A model generated the notes under the pieces. That model searched no databases, had not been told where the DNA came from, and saw only the letters and a list, made by a program, of their open reading frames with translations. The position numbers and the translations under genes were made by a program. A stretch of DNA of 30,078 nt from CAZVYN01 sp964631125 (lineage in GTDB: Bacteria; Eisenbacteria; RBG-16-71-46; CAIMUX01), in NCBI GenBank assembly GCA_964631125.1, contig CAZVYN010000054.1:1-30078 (forward strand), read 5' to 3'. Numbering within the stretch: the stretch's first letter is position 1; every line of letters starts with the position of its first letter. Shown here piece by piece: positions 14,484 to 23,693 of this stretch.

Positions 14484-17303
14484 ATGGGAATGAGTCGGCA
14501 GCTTTGTAGCTTGTTGGGGTTGAGTGTCTTGCGGGTGATTGTGGGAATTGGCGGCGGCGGCGCCGGCGGCGGCGCCGCGTACGCGGCCGAGGCAGCGGCG
14601 GCCGCCGGAGAAGAAGAACTCACCCCGGCCCAGATCGCTCGGATCGAAGCCGCGACCGATCCGCTCCGCTCGCGAGGTCCCATCTACTTCCCTCCTTCTC
14701 GCGCCGGCTTCCCCGGCGAGGTTCGCGACGCTCGTGATGTCGCTCGCTACCTGGCCTTCCACGAAGGCGGATCCAAGGTCACGGGGATGCGGGACGCGCC
14801 CACATCGAACCAAGATCTCTACGACGCTCAGTACTACGGGCTCGATCTCTCGCTGAATCCCGCGACTCGGATTTTGACCGGTGTCGTCACGGTGCGGGTG
14901 ACGGTGGTGGCCGGGCCGTTGACGCAGGTGGATCTGAATCTGGCGTCGAACCTGACCGTGTCGGCGGTCACTTCGGGGGGGACGGGGGCGACGTTTTCGC
15001 GACCGGTGGACTTCCTCAATGTGACGCTGGATCGGAGCTATGCGACGGATGAGACGGTCGAACTGGTGGTGAGTTACTCGGGGAATCCGAGCTCGGGGGA
15101 TGCGTTTGATTGGGGGTTCATCGGGGGGAGGCCGATGATCTCCACCTTGAGTGAGCCGTTCGGGGCGCGGACTTGGTTTCCTTGTAAGGACCATCCGGAG
15201 GACAAGGCGGATTCGGTGGATGTTCGGGTGACGGCGCCGACGGGGTTGGTCATCGCGTCGAATGGGACTCTGCGTGACGAGAGTGACAATGGAGTGAACA
15301 GCTTCGCGTGGTGGCATGAGAGCTATCCGATCACGACCTACCTCATTTCGCTGGCCATTCATCCATATGCGGTCTCGTCGGATTGGTATGTGCCGACGCC
15401 GTCGGACTCGATGGAGATTGTGTTCTACGACTTCCCTTCGGAAGTGGGGAACAATGCTCCGACGCAGGCGCTGGTGAAGGACATGCTCGGGGTGTTTGCG
15501 GGGAAGTTCGGGGAGTATCCGTTCCTCCAGGAGAAGTACGGCCACGCGCAATTCCTCTGGGGCGGGGGGATGGAGCATCAGACTTGCTCGAGCATGGGGT
15601 TCTATGGCGAGTCGATCGTCGCGCATGAGTTGATGCACCAGTGGTTCGGGGACGCGGTGACCTGCAAGACGTTCGAGCACATCTGGCTGAACGAAGGGTT
15701 CGCGACGTACGGCGAGGCGCTCTGGCAAGAGGCGACGTACGGGCCCGAGGCGTACCTGGACGACATGCTGCTCTCGCAGTACTTCGGGCCGGGGACGGTC
15801 TACTGTCCGCCGACCGAAGATTTCGGGCGAATCTTCGATTCGAATCTCTCCTACAACAAAGCGGCGTGGGTGCTGCACATGTTGCGGGGGGTCTTGGGCG
15901 ACGCGGAATTCTTCGAGGCGTTGCTCGCCTATCGCACGACGTTCGAAGGGGGCTCGGCCGACACGGAAGATTTCCAGGGGGTGGTCGAGGCGTCCTCCGG
16001 CCAGAACCTCGACGCGTTCTTCCAGCAGTGGATCTATGGCGAAGGCGCGCCGACCTACGCGTACGAGTGGACGGTTGCGTCGGCGGGCGGCGGGTTCAAT
16101 GTCACGGTGGACATCGACCAGGTGCAGAGCGGGCAGATCTTCACCATGCCGCTGCATGTGCGGGTCGAGACAGTGACCGGTCCGGAAGAGTTCATCGTGA
16201 TCAACGACGCGGCGAGTGAGACGTATGTCCTTTATGTCGACTCCGAGCCGCTGACGACGCGCGTCGATCCGGATCACTGGGTCCTGCGCATCTTGCTGGA
16301 GCCGATCCCGGAGCCGACGTTCGAGAAGGGGATCTTGCTGGTCAATGGCGTCGATTGGTCGGCGTACGGCTCGGAGATCACGAGCGCGTATCAGGACGAA
16401 ACGTTCTGGGGCGCCTACGACGTCGACTTCTGGGATTATTTCGAAGAGCCGAACGGCGGGTATCCTTCGACGCTGCCCGCGCCGACGGGGCACGGGGTCA
16501 TTCCGGCCGAGGTCCTCGCGCAGTATCGCAACGTCATCTGGGTGGGGAACAATTTCGGCGGCGATCTGAACGGGTGGTATGGGACGCCGATCTACTCGTA
16601 CCTGCAGGCCGGCGGGAACGTGCTGCTGCTGGCGCGCCAGGGGGAGAGCTTCCTCTTCGATCAGTTGCGCAGCTATCTGGGCATCAACTGGGTGGCGACG
16701 ACGACGATCACCGACTGCATCGCACAGCAGCCGGGGCTGACGAACATTGCGCGCCTCGGTACGCAGAGTTCGGTCGCGACGTTCACCAGTCCGGTCGTCT
16801 TCCCCGCGCTGCTGCTCTATGAAGCCGAGGCCGGGTTCACGCCCGATCGGGGGATCGGCGTGCTCAAGTCGCCGCTCGACAGTGGACGATTCGCCTTCCT
16901 GAGCGGACGACCGTACCGTTGGAATCACGCGGCGCTCCGCACGAACGTCGAGTACATCTTGGCCAACTACTTCCAGGTCACGCCGACCGACGCGCCGGAC
17001 GGTGCGGACGGCGCGGCGGGGCGGCTCTCGTTCGCTCTGGCCGAGGCGCGGCCGAATCCGTTCGGCGATGCCACAGAGTTCTCCTTCGCGTTGCCGTCGA
17101 GCGGACCGACGTCGTTGCGCATCTTGGACGTGACCGGACGCGAGGTTCGCTCGCTCGTCTCCGGGGCCCGTTCGGCCGGTCAGCACCGGGTCTCCTGGGA
17201 CGGACGCGACACGAGCGGCGGCGCCGTCGGCTCTGGCGTATATTTCGCGCGGCTGGACGCAAACGGAAAGTCGTTGGAGCGAAAGCTACTCCGACTGCGA
17301 TAG
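14484..17303 (+). CDS. Secreted M1 metallopeptidase with FlgD-like C-terminal domain
   Basis: The start at 14484 is preferred over 14439 because AGGAG lies ~10 bases upstream and it begins directly with the signal peptide (residues 1-~34, Gly/Ala-rich, ending AAYA). The product has 939 residues. An M1 N-terminal beta domain (~110-300) is followed by the catalytic domain with GGGMEHQT (a variant of GAMEN, ~360-367), HELMHQWFGD (His381, Glu382, His385) and NEGFATY (Glu404). Residues ~610-850 resemble a Rossmann/glutamine-amidotransferase-like fold (KGILLVNGVDW ... VIWVGNN ... YLQAGGNVLLLARQGESF). The C-terminus (~865-939) is a FlgD-like Ig/T9SS-type domain (RPNPFG, LRILDVTGREVRSLV, SGVYFARLD). 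It is probably an extracellular or surface aminopeptidase. It converges with the kinase gene, overlapping it by 18 bp. Confidence 0.92.
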   Translation: MGMSRQLCSLLGLSVLRVIVGIGGGGAGGGAAYAAEAAAAAGEEELTPAQIARIEAATDPLRSRGPIYFPPSRAGFPGEVRDARDVARYLAFHEGGSKVTGMRDAPTSNQDLYDAQYYGLDLSLNPATRILTGVVTVRVTVVAGPLTQVDLNLASNLTVSAVTSGGTGATFSRPVDFLNVTLDRSYATDETVELVVSYSGNPSSGDAFDWGFIGGRPMISTLSEPFGARTWFPCKDHPEDKADSVDVRVTAPTGLVIASNGTLRDESDNGVNSFAWWHESYPITTYLISLAIHPYAVSSDWYVPTPSDSMEIVFYDFPSEVGNNAPTQALVKDMLGVFAGKFGEYPFLQEKYGHAQFLWGGGMEHQTCSSMGFYGESIVAHELMHQWFGDAVTCKTFEHIWLNEGFATYGEALWQEATYGPEAYLDDMLLSQYFGPGTVYCPPTEDFGRIFDSNLSYNKAAWVLHMLRGVLGDAEFFEALLAYRTTFEGGSADTEDFQGVVEASSGQNLDAFFQQWIYGEGAPTYAYEWTVASAGGGFNVTVDIDQVQSGQIFTMPLHVRVETVTGPEEFIVINDAASETYVLYVDSEPLTTRVDPDHWVLRILLEPIPEPTFEKGILLVNGVDWSAYGSEITSAYQDETFWGAYDVDFWDYFEEPNGGYPSTLPAPTGHGVIPAEVLAQYRNVIWVGNNFGGDLNGWYGTPIYSYLQAGGNVLLLARQGESFLFDQLRSYLGINWVATTTITDCIAQQPGLTNIARLGTQSSVATFTSPVVFPALLLYEAEAGFTPDRGIGVLKSPLDSGRFAFLSGRPYRWNHAALRTNVEYILANYFQVTPTDAPDGADGAAGRLSFALAEARPNPFGDATEFSFALPSSGPTSLRILDVTGREVRSLVSGARSAGQHRVSWDGRDTSGGAVGSGVYFARLDANGKSLERKLLRLR

Positions 17304-20300
17304 GGCGAGCCGCGCGGCCTGGCGGATGGAGAGCGCCCGTCCCTCTGCCCAGGCGGCGAGGAATCGGCTCTCCCCCAGTGCGGCGCGAGCGACATCGGCG
17401 ATCGATTCCAAGCGGCGCCCCGCTTCGACGCTCGAATACGGATCGGTACGCGCCTCCCGCGAGGTCCGCGCGGCGGCGAGGAGACGTGTCCCCGATTCCG
17501 GCGAACCGCACCGCACCGCGCGCCATCCCAGGAGTTCGACCGATTGGGTCGTCTGACTTTCGGGCGAGTCGACGCTCCCGCCCAAGCTGAGCGCCTCCAG
17601 GAGCACTGCGTGCGCGCCGGACAGGTCGTCGCGCACCAGAGCCAACTCGCCGAGCGTACAGAGCGCGCGTGAGAGGAATGTCTTGTGGCTCGTTCGGCGC
17701 AGCAGAGCGACAGCTTCTTCACACAATGCCTGCGCCCGCGAGAGATCGCTCTGATCGAGGGCGTTCGCGCCGAGTTTGGAGATCACCAATCCGAGCGTCG
17801 CCCGCTCCCCGCTCACCTCGCAGAGGCGCCGCGCCTCCTCGTAGCGGGTTTGCGCCATCTCCAGATCGCCGCTCAGGCGAGCCAAGCTGCCGAGGCTGAT
17901 CACGACCGAGAGAGCGCCGATCGGGTCATCGGTCGCGCGGTATTCGGCCAGCGCCTCCTCGAAGCAGGCGCGCGCTTCGTCGAACTCTCTCCGGTCCGAG
18001 TGGAAGAGCCCGAGGCAGAGAACCGTCTCGACCACGCTCACGCGGTCGCCGACCTCTCGCTGCATGGCCAGCGCATCCTGCGTGAGTCGCACCGCCAGGT
18101 CGGTCTCTCCGAGGTGGCCATGATAGATGCCAGCAAGGAGCAGGAGTTTTCCTCGACTCATCGACGGTTCCGCCGGGCGCGCCAGCAGAGCGTCGACCTG
18201 CCGGGCCGCCTCACCGGCCTGGCCCCGAAAGAACCAATAGAGGCGCAGGTTGGTGCAGATTCGGGTCCCCTTGAAGGCCAACCTTTCCAAGTCGGTAGAG
18301 GCCGTGCGCGCGTGCTCGAGCGCGGCGCGGACGTTGTCGACATCTGCGTCGATCCGTTGGAACACTGCCTCTTGGTCAGGACCGTGGAGTTCCGAGTTGT
18401 CCGAGACGAGATGGTAGGCGAAGTAGTGGAGGTGGCGGTCCCGTTGCGCGTTGCGTTGACCGGATCGCTCCAGCTGTTCCACGCCGAAGGAGCGCACCAT
18501 CTCGAGCAACCGGTAACGGGCCGCGGGGCGACCCGAGCCTCCTCGTGTCTCGTCCCCGAACTGGACCAAAGACCGGGAGACCAAGTTCTCCAAGAGATCC
18601 AGCACCTCTTCATCCTGCACGGTCGGCGTCTCGACGTTGGCATCGCGGCAGATCTCTTCGGCCGCATGCAGCGTCCATCCGCCGACGAAGACGGACAGCC
18701 TGTCCAGTAGCCGTTGCTCCGGCTCCGACAAGAGGCGGTAGCTCCACTCGATCGACGCGCGCAAGGTTTGTTGGCGTGCGATCGCTCCGTCCTGGCGATC
18801 GACGAGGAGCCGGAAGCTCTCCTCCAAGCGCGCCGCGATCTGCTCGACCGAGAGCGCCTCGACGCGCGCGGCCGCCAGTTCGATCGCGAGCGGAATCCCG
18901 TCGAGACGCCGGACGATGCGCGCGACGGCCGGCGCGAGTTCGGGCGTCAGGACGAAGTCGGGCCGACGCCGGCAGGCGCGATCGACGAAGAGACGCACCG
19001 ACTCCGATTGTCCGATCGCGAGCGAGAATTCGCCGCGCGCGGGATCGCCGACGGGGGGCAACGAAAGCGAGAGCACCCCCACCTCTCGTTCCGATTCGAC
19101 CCCCAACGGCTCGCGGCTCGTCGCGAGAATGCGCACGCGGGGACAGCTGGCGAGGATCCGTTCGGCGAGCCTCCGGCAGCGCGCGAGGAGGTGCTCGCAA
19201 TTGTCCAGTACCAGCAGCAGATTCGATGCGCGGAGGCGCTCGACGATCGAATCCTCGGAGGCTCGGTTCGCGCCTTCGGCTCCGCCGATGGCGCGAAGCA
19301 GCGTTGGCGCGACGAACTCCGGTTCGACGATCGAGGAGAGATCGATCCAGACGGCGCCTCCTTCGAGCGCCGACGCCGACTCGAGGGCGATCCGATGCGC
19401 GAGACGCGTCTTCCCCGATCCGCCCGCTCCGACCAACGTGACCAATCCGGGATCGAGGAGCAGCTCGCGGATCGCGGCGATCTCCCGCTGCCGGCCGATG
19501 AATCGCGTCGCGTACTTGGGGAAGCCCGGGGGATCCTCCGCGGCGGAGGCGTCGCTCTCGCTCGCCCCCTCCGGATCCTCCGATGCGGCCAGCATCCACT
19601 CCAGCTCCCGCGCATGGCCGGGGCGGGTCGCCGGATCGGCCGTCATCGCGCGTTCGATCGCCTTCGTCAGCGGGGCCGGGAGATCGGGACGCGCCTCGGC
19701 CAGAGGGACCATCTCGCCCTTCGCGTGCGCCGCGAGGAGCTCGTCCCACGTACTGGCCGCGATCGGATAGCGCCCGGTCGCCAATCGATAGAGCAAGACG
19801 CCGAGCGCATAGAGATCTGAGGAGAACGACGGGCGACCGCCCGCCAGCAGCTCGGGGGCCATCGCCAGGGGAGTGCCCTGCGAGCCCGAGCCGGCGCCGA
19901 AGTCCATGAGCACCGCACGACCGTCGGCCTCGAGCATCGCGTTGGCGGTCTTGATGTCGCCGTGGATCAACTCGGCGTCGTGCACCGCGGCGAGCGCGCG
20001 ACAGAGTTCGCGGCCGATGCGAATGAGATCGGCGCGCGCGAACGGTCCGCGCTCCGCCAACACGTGGTCGAGCGCGCGACCGCGGATGAAGTCGGTCCAG
20101 ATCCCCGCGCGCCCGTCATGGATGGCCACGCCGTGCACCGTCAGCACGTGCGGATGGCGCACGCTGGCCAGTCGTCGCGCTTCCTCCAGATGCGGATCGA
20201 ACGTGGTCGAGTCGGTGGCGCGAGCGCGGCGTAGTTTGAGCGCGACCTCGCGCTGCAGCACCGAGTCCCAGGCGCGAAAGACATCGCCGAATCCGCCGGA

Positions 20301-20639
20301 GCCGACCAACTCGCGCACCTCCAGCGGTCCCCAGGAGAAAGGGAGAGGCGGGAAGGCGGGAGCAGCGAACGAATCGGGGCCCGACTCGGGCGGCGCCCCG
20401 TCCGGTCCGAGCGGTCGAGTGCGCGTGAGCGCGTCTTCCAACGACTCTCCGGCGTCGAGATCCAGCGGTCGCGCGCACTCGTCGGCCAAACTGTGCAAGA
20501 AACGGAGCCGGCGGAGCACGGCGCGCAACTCCGGGTGCGCGTTGCTGAGCAATTCCCAATCGGGCGGCGCGCCGTCGGCGACTTCACACGCGGCGGCGAC
20601 GAGCGGGGTGACGTGCGGCTCGTCACTCACCGATGTCAT
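17286..20639 (-). CDS. Ser/Thr protein kinase - STAND ATPase - TPR signalling protein
   Basis: The protein has 1117 residues. Residues ~107-350 are a Hanks-type kinase: GSGGFGDVF loop (113-121), ALKL lysine (Lys135), catalytic HGDIKTAN (Asp228), DFG (246-248) and APE (261-263). Residues ~378-690 are a STAND/NB-ARC-like ATPase with Walker A VGAGGSGKT (403-411), Walker B LLLVLDN (474-480), ATSREPLG and GIPLAIELAAAR, followed by a winged-helix-like LDRLSVFVGGWTLHAAEE. The rest, to ~1080, is a TPR array (repeats such as FDEARACFEEALAEY, LEMAQTRYEEARRL). No transmembrane segment is visible, so it is a cytosolic signal integrator. It starts with an ATG 14 bases inside the end of the corrected sigma frame, with GGAG ~10 bases upstream. 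ECF sigma and Ser/Thr kinase pairs are known from several phyla. Confidence 0.92.
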   Translation of the reverse strand: MTSVSDEPHVTPLVAAACEVADGAPPDWELLSNAHPELRAVLRRLRFLHSLADECARPLDLDAGESLEDALTRTRPLGPDGAPPESGPDSFAAPAFPPLPFSWGPLEVRELVGSGGFGDVFRAWDSVLQREVALKLRRARATDSTTFDPHLEEARRLASVRHPHVLTVHGVAIHDGRAGIWTDFIRGRALDHVLAERGPFARADLIRIGRELCRALAAVHDAELIHGDIKTANAMLEADGRAVLMDFGAGSGSQGTPLAMAPELLAGGRPSFSSDLYALGVLLYRLATGRYPIAASTWDELLAAHAKGEMVPLAEARPDLPAPLTKAIERAMTADPATRPGHARELEWMLAASEDPEGASESDASAAEDPPGFPKYATRFIGRQREIAAIRELLLDPGLVTLVGAGGSGKTRLAHRIALESASALEGGAVWIDLSSIVEPEFVAPTLLRAIGGAEGANRASEDSIVERLRASNLLLVLDNCEHLLARCRRLAERILASCPRVRILATSREPLGVESEREVGVLSLSLPPVGDPARGEFSLAIGQSESVRLFVDRACRRRPDFVLTPELAPAVARIVRRLDGIPLAIELAAARVEALSVEQIAARLEESFRLLVDRQDGAIARQQTLRASIEWSYRLLSEPEQRLLDRLSVFVGGWTLHAAEEICRDANVETPTVQDEEVLDLLENLVSRSLVQFGDETRGGSGRPAARYRLLEMVRSFGVEQLERSGQRNAQRDRHLHYFAYHLVSDNSELHGPDQEAVFQRIDADVDNVRAALEHARTASTDLERLAFKGTRICTNLRLYWFFRGQAGEAARQVDALLARPAEPSMSRGKLLLLAGIYHGHLGETDLAVRLTQDALAMQREVGDRVSVVETVLCLGLFHSDRREFDEARACFEEALAEYRATDDPIGALSVVISLGSLARLSGDLEMAQTRYEEARRLCEVSGERATLGLVISKLGANALDQSDLSRAQALCEEAVALLRRTSHKTFLSRALCTLGELALVRDDLSGAHAVLLEALSLGGSVDSPESQTTQSVELLGWRAVRCGSPESGTRLLAAARTSREARTDPYSSVEAGRRLESIADVARAALGESRFLAAWAEGRALSIRQAARLALSQSE

Positions 20640-21229
20640 CCATCGACTCCGCGATGCGCGCGAGGGCGCGCGCGATCTGCATGCGCACCGCGTCGGGCGA
20701 CGGACGCCCCAACGCCTCGGCCGATCTCGGCGTAGGAACAGCCGAACTCCACACGGAGGATCACCGCCTGCTGCAGTTCATCCGGGAGGGCGCCGAGCGC
20801 TCGCTCGTACGAAGAAATAGCGCCTTGGGTCGCGGCGGCGCGCGGAGGGGCGGGCGTCCCTTCGACCGACTCGGTCAACGGCCTGTGATCCGACCGGCGA
20901 TTGGCGCGACGCGCCTGATCCCGCACGCAATTCAACAAGATGGTGTGGAGGTAGGAAAGGAATGCCCCCTCGCGGCCGGGCTCGAACTCGTCGGCGCGCG
21001 CCAACGCACGCAGGAGGGTGACCTGCACGAGGTCGTCGGTTTCGACCAGATCGAGCGCGCCTTGCGGCACCCGTCCCCTCGCCCAACGTTGGAGCGCCGG
21101 CAAGAAGCGGGCTACCAGGCGGTTCCGGGCCGAATCGTCCCCATGGCGGATTTTGGCCAGCAGCACCTGCGTCGACTCGAGCGACGAGGGGGTCGGCCGA
21201 TCAGGGGGGGGACTATCGGACGTTTGCAA
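20623..21229 (-). pseudogene. ECF-type sigma-70 factor, frameshifted in region 4
   Basis: A TTG at 21229, with GGAGG ~8 bases upstream, opens a frame with region 2 (LLAKIRHGDDSARNRLVARF, ETDDLVQVTLLRALARADEF, LSYLHTILLNCVRDQARR) and the start of region 4 (ALGALPDELQQAVILRVEFG, CSYAEI). There the frame is lost: as read it ends at 20636 with a nonsense tail. One base fewer near 20728-20734 restores EALGRPSPDAVRMQIARALA and RIAESMDDIGE to a stop at 20623, a proper helix-turn-helix that overlaps the kinase start by 17 bases. The gene is therefore either inactivated in its promoter-recognition helix or carries a one-base consensus error. If intact it would direct RNA polymerase under control of the coupled kinase. 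A run of eight C near the start (21206-21213) is another error-prone point. Confidence 0.82.
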
Positions 21230-21359
21230 ACCAGCATCCTCCGCCCGAGGAGACTAGCGCAGGCGCGATCCGCGCGCCTTGCTCGCTCGGAGGTCAAGAT
21301 CGGGGGGTGTTCGCGTCGATATCCCCTCGGAAGCCGCGTTCCTCTCGCGAAGGGCTATT

Positions 21360-23693
21360 TTGGCGCCTCGATCCGGTACAAACGCCACGACGAACGGTCG
21401 CACCCACGGACCGGCCTCGCTGCGGGCCAAGATCGTGCTGCCTCTGGCGGCGGGATTCGTCGTGATCGTCGGTCTCTGCGCCTGGACCATCGGCGCCAAC
21501 TCGAGTCTGGGACGCTGGGTCGCCGCGGGCCTGCTGCTGCTCGCCACCGCCACCTGGTGGCTCCTCTGTCACCGAGTGCTCGGCGCCATTCGTCGACTCG
21601 ACGCCGAGAGCGCCTCGCGGGAGCGGCTCCAGATCGCGCGTCGCGCGGAGGCGCAAGTCATCGCCGTCCGGGCGCACGCGGAAGCGCTCATCGCGAATGC
21701 GCCGGCGGCCATGGCGATGTTCGACCGCGAGATGCGCTATGTCGTCCACAGCCAGCGCTGGCTCGAGGACTATCGCCTGCAGGGCCAGACGATTCTCGGG
21801 CGCAGCCATTACGAAGTCTTCCCCGAGATCACGGAAGAATGGAAAGCGATCCATCGTGGGTGCCTGGAGGGAGCTGTCGAACGATCCGAGGAGGTCCCCT
21901 TCGACCGCGCCGACGGACAGCGGCAATGGCTGCGGTGGGATGTGCGTTCTTGGCGAGATGAACGCGGCGAGATCGGCGGCATCGTCATGATGACCGAGGA
22001 GATCACCGAGCGGAAGAAGGTCGAGGACGCGTTGCGCGAGGCGACCGCGCGAGCCGAGGCGGCTAGCCTGGCCAAAAGCGACTTTCTTGCGACGATGAGC
22101 CACGAGATCCGCACGCCCATGAGCGGCGTGGTCGGCTTCACCAGTCTGCTCCTGGAGACGGACCTCGACGCCCGCCAGAGGGAGTACACGCAGACGATCC
22201 GCAGTTCGAGCGAGACGCTGCTCCGGATCCTGAACGACATCCTCGACTACTCGAAGATCGAAGCGGGACATCTCGAACTGGAGGACGCGCCGTTCGATCC
22301 GAGCGCGACGACGGGCGACGTCATCGAGCTGCTCTCGTTCGCCGCGGGCAACAAGCAGCTCGAGTTGGTGCTCTCACTCGATCCGGCCACGCCCCCCTCG
22401 GTCGTCGGCGATCCCGCGCGATTTCGGCAGGTGGTGCTCAACTTGTTGGGCAACGCGATCAAGTTCACCGAGTCCGGAGCGGTCGGCGTGCGCGTCGAAC
22501 TCGTCAGCGGAGAGACGCCGCGTCTGCGGGTCGCGGTGGTCGACAGCGGCATCGGCATCGCGGCGGAGAAGCAGGGGCTCCTCTTCCGTAAGTTCTCCCA
22601 GGTCGATGCTTCCACCTCGCGCAAGTTCGGGGGGACCGGACTCGGACTGGCGATCAGCCGCGAGTTGGTCGAGTTGATGGGCGGCGAGATCGGAGTCGAG
22701 AGCGCGTTGGGCGCGGGCTCGATGTTCTGGTTCATGTTGCCGGTGAGGCTGCCGGTCACACTGCCGGTCAGCGCGTCCGCGACCGCCCCCGCTCTCGCTC
22801 TCGAAGAGCTGGCTGCGACCAAGGCACTGAGTGGGCGCCGTGTCCTCATCGTCGACGACCTGCCCGCGCAACAGGCCGCGCTCGCGGAGCATCTGAGCCC
22901 TTGGGGGATCCGCTCCGTCGGCGCCTCTTCCGGAATCGAGGCGCTGGCGCTGCTGCGCAGCTCGAGGACCTCCGGCGATCCGTTCGATCTCGTGCTGATC
23001 GACGAGGAGATGCCGGGGCTCGACGGCCCCGCCACGGCCAAACGGATGGATGCCGATCCCACGGTGGCCGGGATCCCGCGGCTACTCATGAGCGCCACGC
23101 TGCGGACAGCGCCGCTCGAGTTCGCTGATGTCGTCGTCAAGCCGATCGCGCGTCCCGCGCAGCTCCACGACGCCCTGGTGCGTGCGTTGAAGCCGGCCGA
23201 GCGTCGGGAGATATTGCAGTTCCCGGTGACGCCGGCCGTGGCTCCGCCGAATGCGCCGCCCGCGAAGTCCGAGACTTTCTACGTCCTCTTGGCCGAGGAC
23301 AACCCGGTGAATCAGAAGCTCGGCGTACGCATGCTCGAGCGGCTCGGCTGTCGCGTCGATGTTGCGAATGACGGCAGGGAGGCGGTCGAGAAGGGGTCGA
23401 GTGAGCCGTACGACATGATCTTCATGGACGGGCAGATGCCGTTGCTCGACGGCTTCGAGGCGACGAGAAAAATCCGCGCGCGCGAAGCGGCCGCGTCGTC
23501 GGCGTCATCGCTGGCGCCGACGCGGCGAGTACCGATCATCGCGTTGACCGCGAGCGCCATGCAGGGCGACCGCGAGCGCTGCCTCGAGGCGGGCATGGAC
23601 GATTACGCGACGAAGCCGCTGCGCCTGGCCGATCTGCAGGCCGCGCTCGCGCGCTGGTCGGCCGTCGCGCGCTCGATGCGGAAGGCGTCTTAG
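21360..23693 (+). CDS. Hybrid sensor histidine kinase with PAS and two receiver domains
   Basis: The start is uncertain. A TTG at 21360 with GAAGGG upstream is preferred; the frame stays open to 21279. There is no ATG before the membrane spans. The product is ~777 residues: two transmembrane helices (~25-45 and ~53-70) with almost no periplasmic loop, a PAS domain (~106-221), HisKA with SHEIRTP (His248), HATPase with NLLGNAIKFTESG, DSGIGI and GGTGLGLA, receiver 1 (LIVDD, Asp548 in LIDEEMPG, KPI lysine) and receiver 2 (LLAEDNPVNQ, Asp690 in FMDGQMPLLDG). No Hpt domain is present, so a separate phosphotransfer protein is expected. It is divergent from the sigma/kinase operon, with ~130 bp between them. 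Its stop overlaps the stop of the convergent M1 gene. Confidence 0.9.
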   Translation: MAPRSGTNATTNGRTHGPASLRAKIVLPLAAGFVVIVGLCAWTIGANSSLGRWVAAGLLLLATATWWLLCHRVLGAIRRLDAESASRERLQIARRAEAQVIAVRAHAEALIANAPAAMAMFDREMRYVVHSQRWLEDYRLQGQTILGRSHYEVFPEITEEWKAIHRGCLEGAVERSEEVPFDRADGQRQWLRWDVRSWRDERGEIGGIVMMTEEITERKKVEDALREATARAEAASLAKSDFLATMSHEIRTPMSGVVGFTSLLLETDLDARQREYTQTIRSSSETLLRILNDILDYSKIEAGHLELEDAPFDPSATTGDVIELLSFAAGNKQLELVLSLDPATPPSVVGDPARFRQVVLNLLGNAIKFTESGAVGVRVELVSGETPRLRVAVVDSGIGIAAEKQGLLFRKFSQVDASTSRKFGGTGLGLAISRELVELMGGEIGVESALGAGSMFWFMLPVRLPVTLPVSASATAPALALEELAATKALSGRRVLIVDDLPAQQAALAEHLSPWGIRSVGASSGIEALALLRSSRTSGDPFDLVLIDEEMPGLDGPATAKRMDADPTVAGIPRLLMSATLRTAPLEFADVVVKPIARPAQLHDALVRALKPAERREILQFPVTPAVAPPNAPPAKSETFYVLLAEDNPVNQKLGVRMLERLGCRVDVANDGREAVEKGSSEPYDMIFMDGQMPLLDGFEATRKIRAREAAASSASSLAPTRRVPIIALTASAMQGDRERCLEAGMDDYATKPLRLADLQAALARWSAVARSMRKAS

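Noticed and set aside
14403..17186. 927-residue minus-strand open frame opposite the secreted M1 peptidase
   Set aside because: It is Arg/Pro-rich, lacks any recognisable domain and mirrors the M1 gene codon for codon; it is a typical GC-rich antisense shadow.
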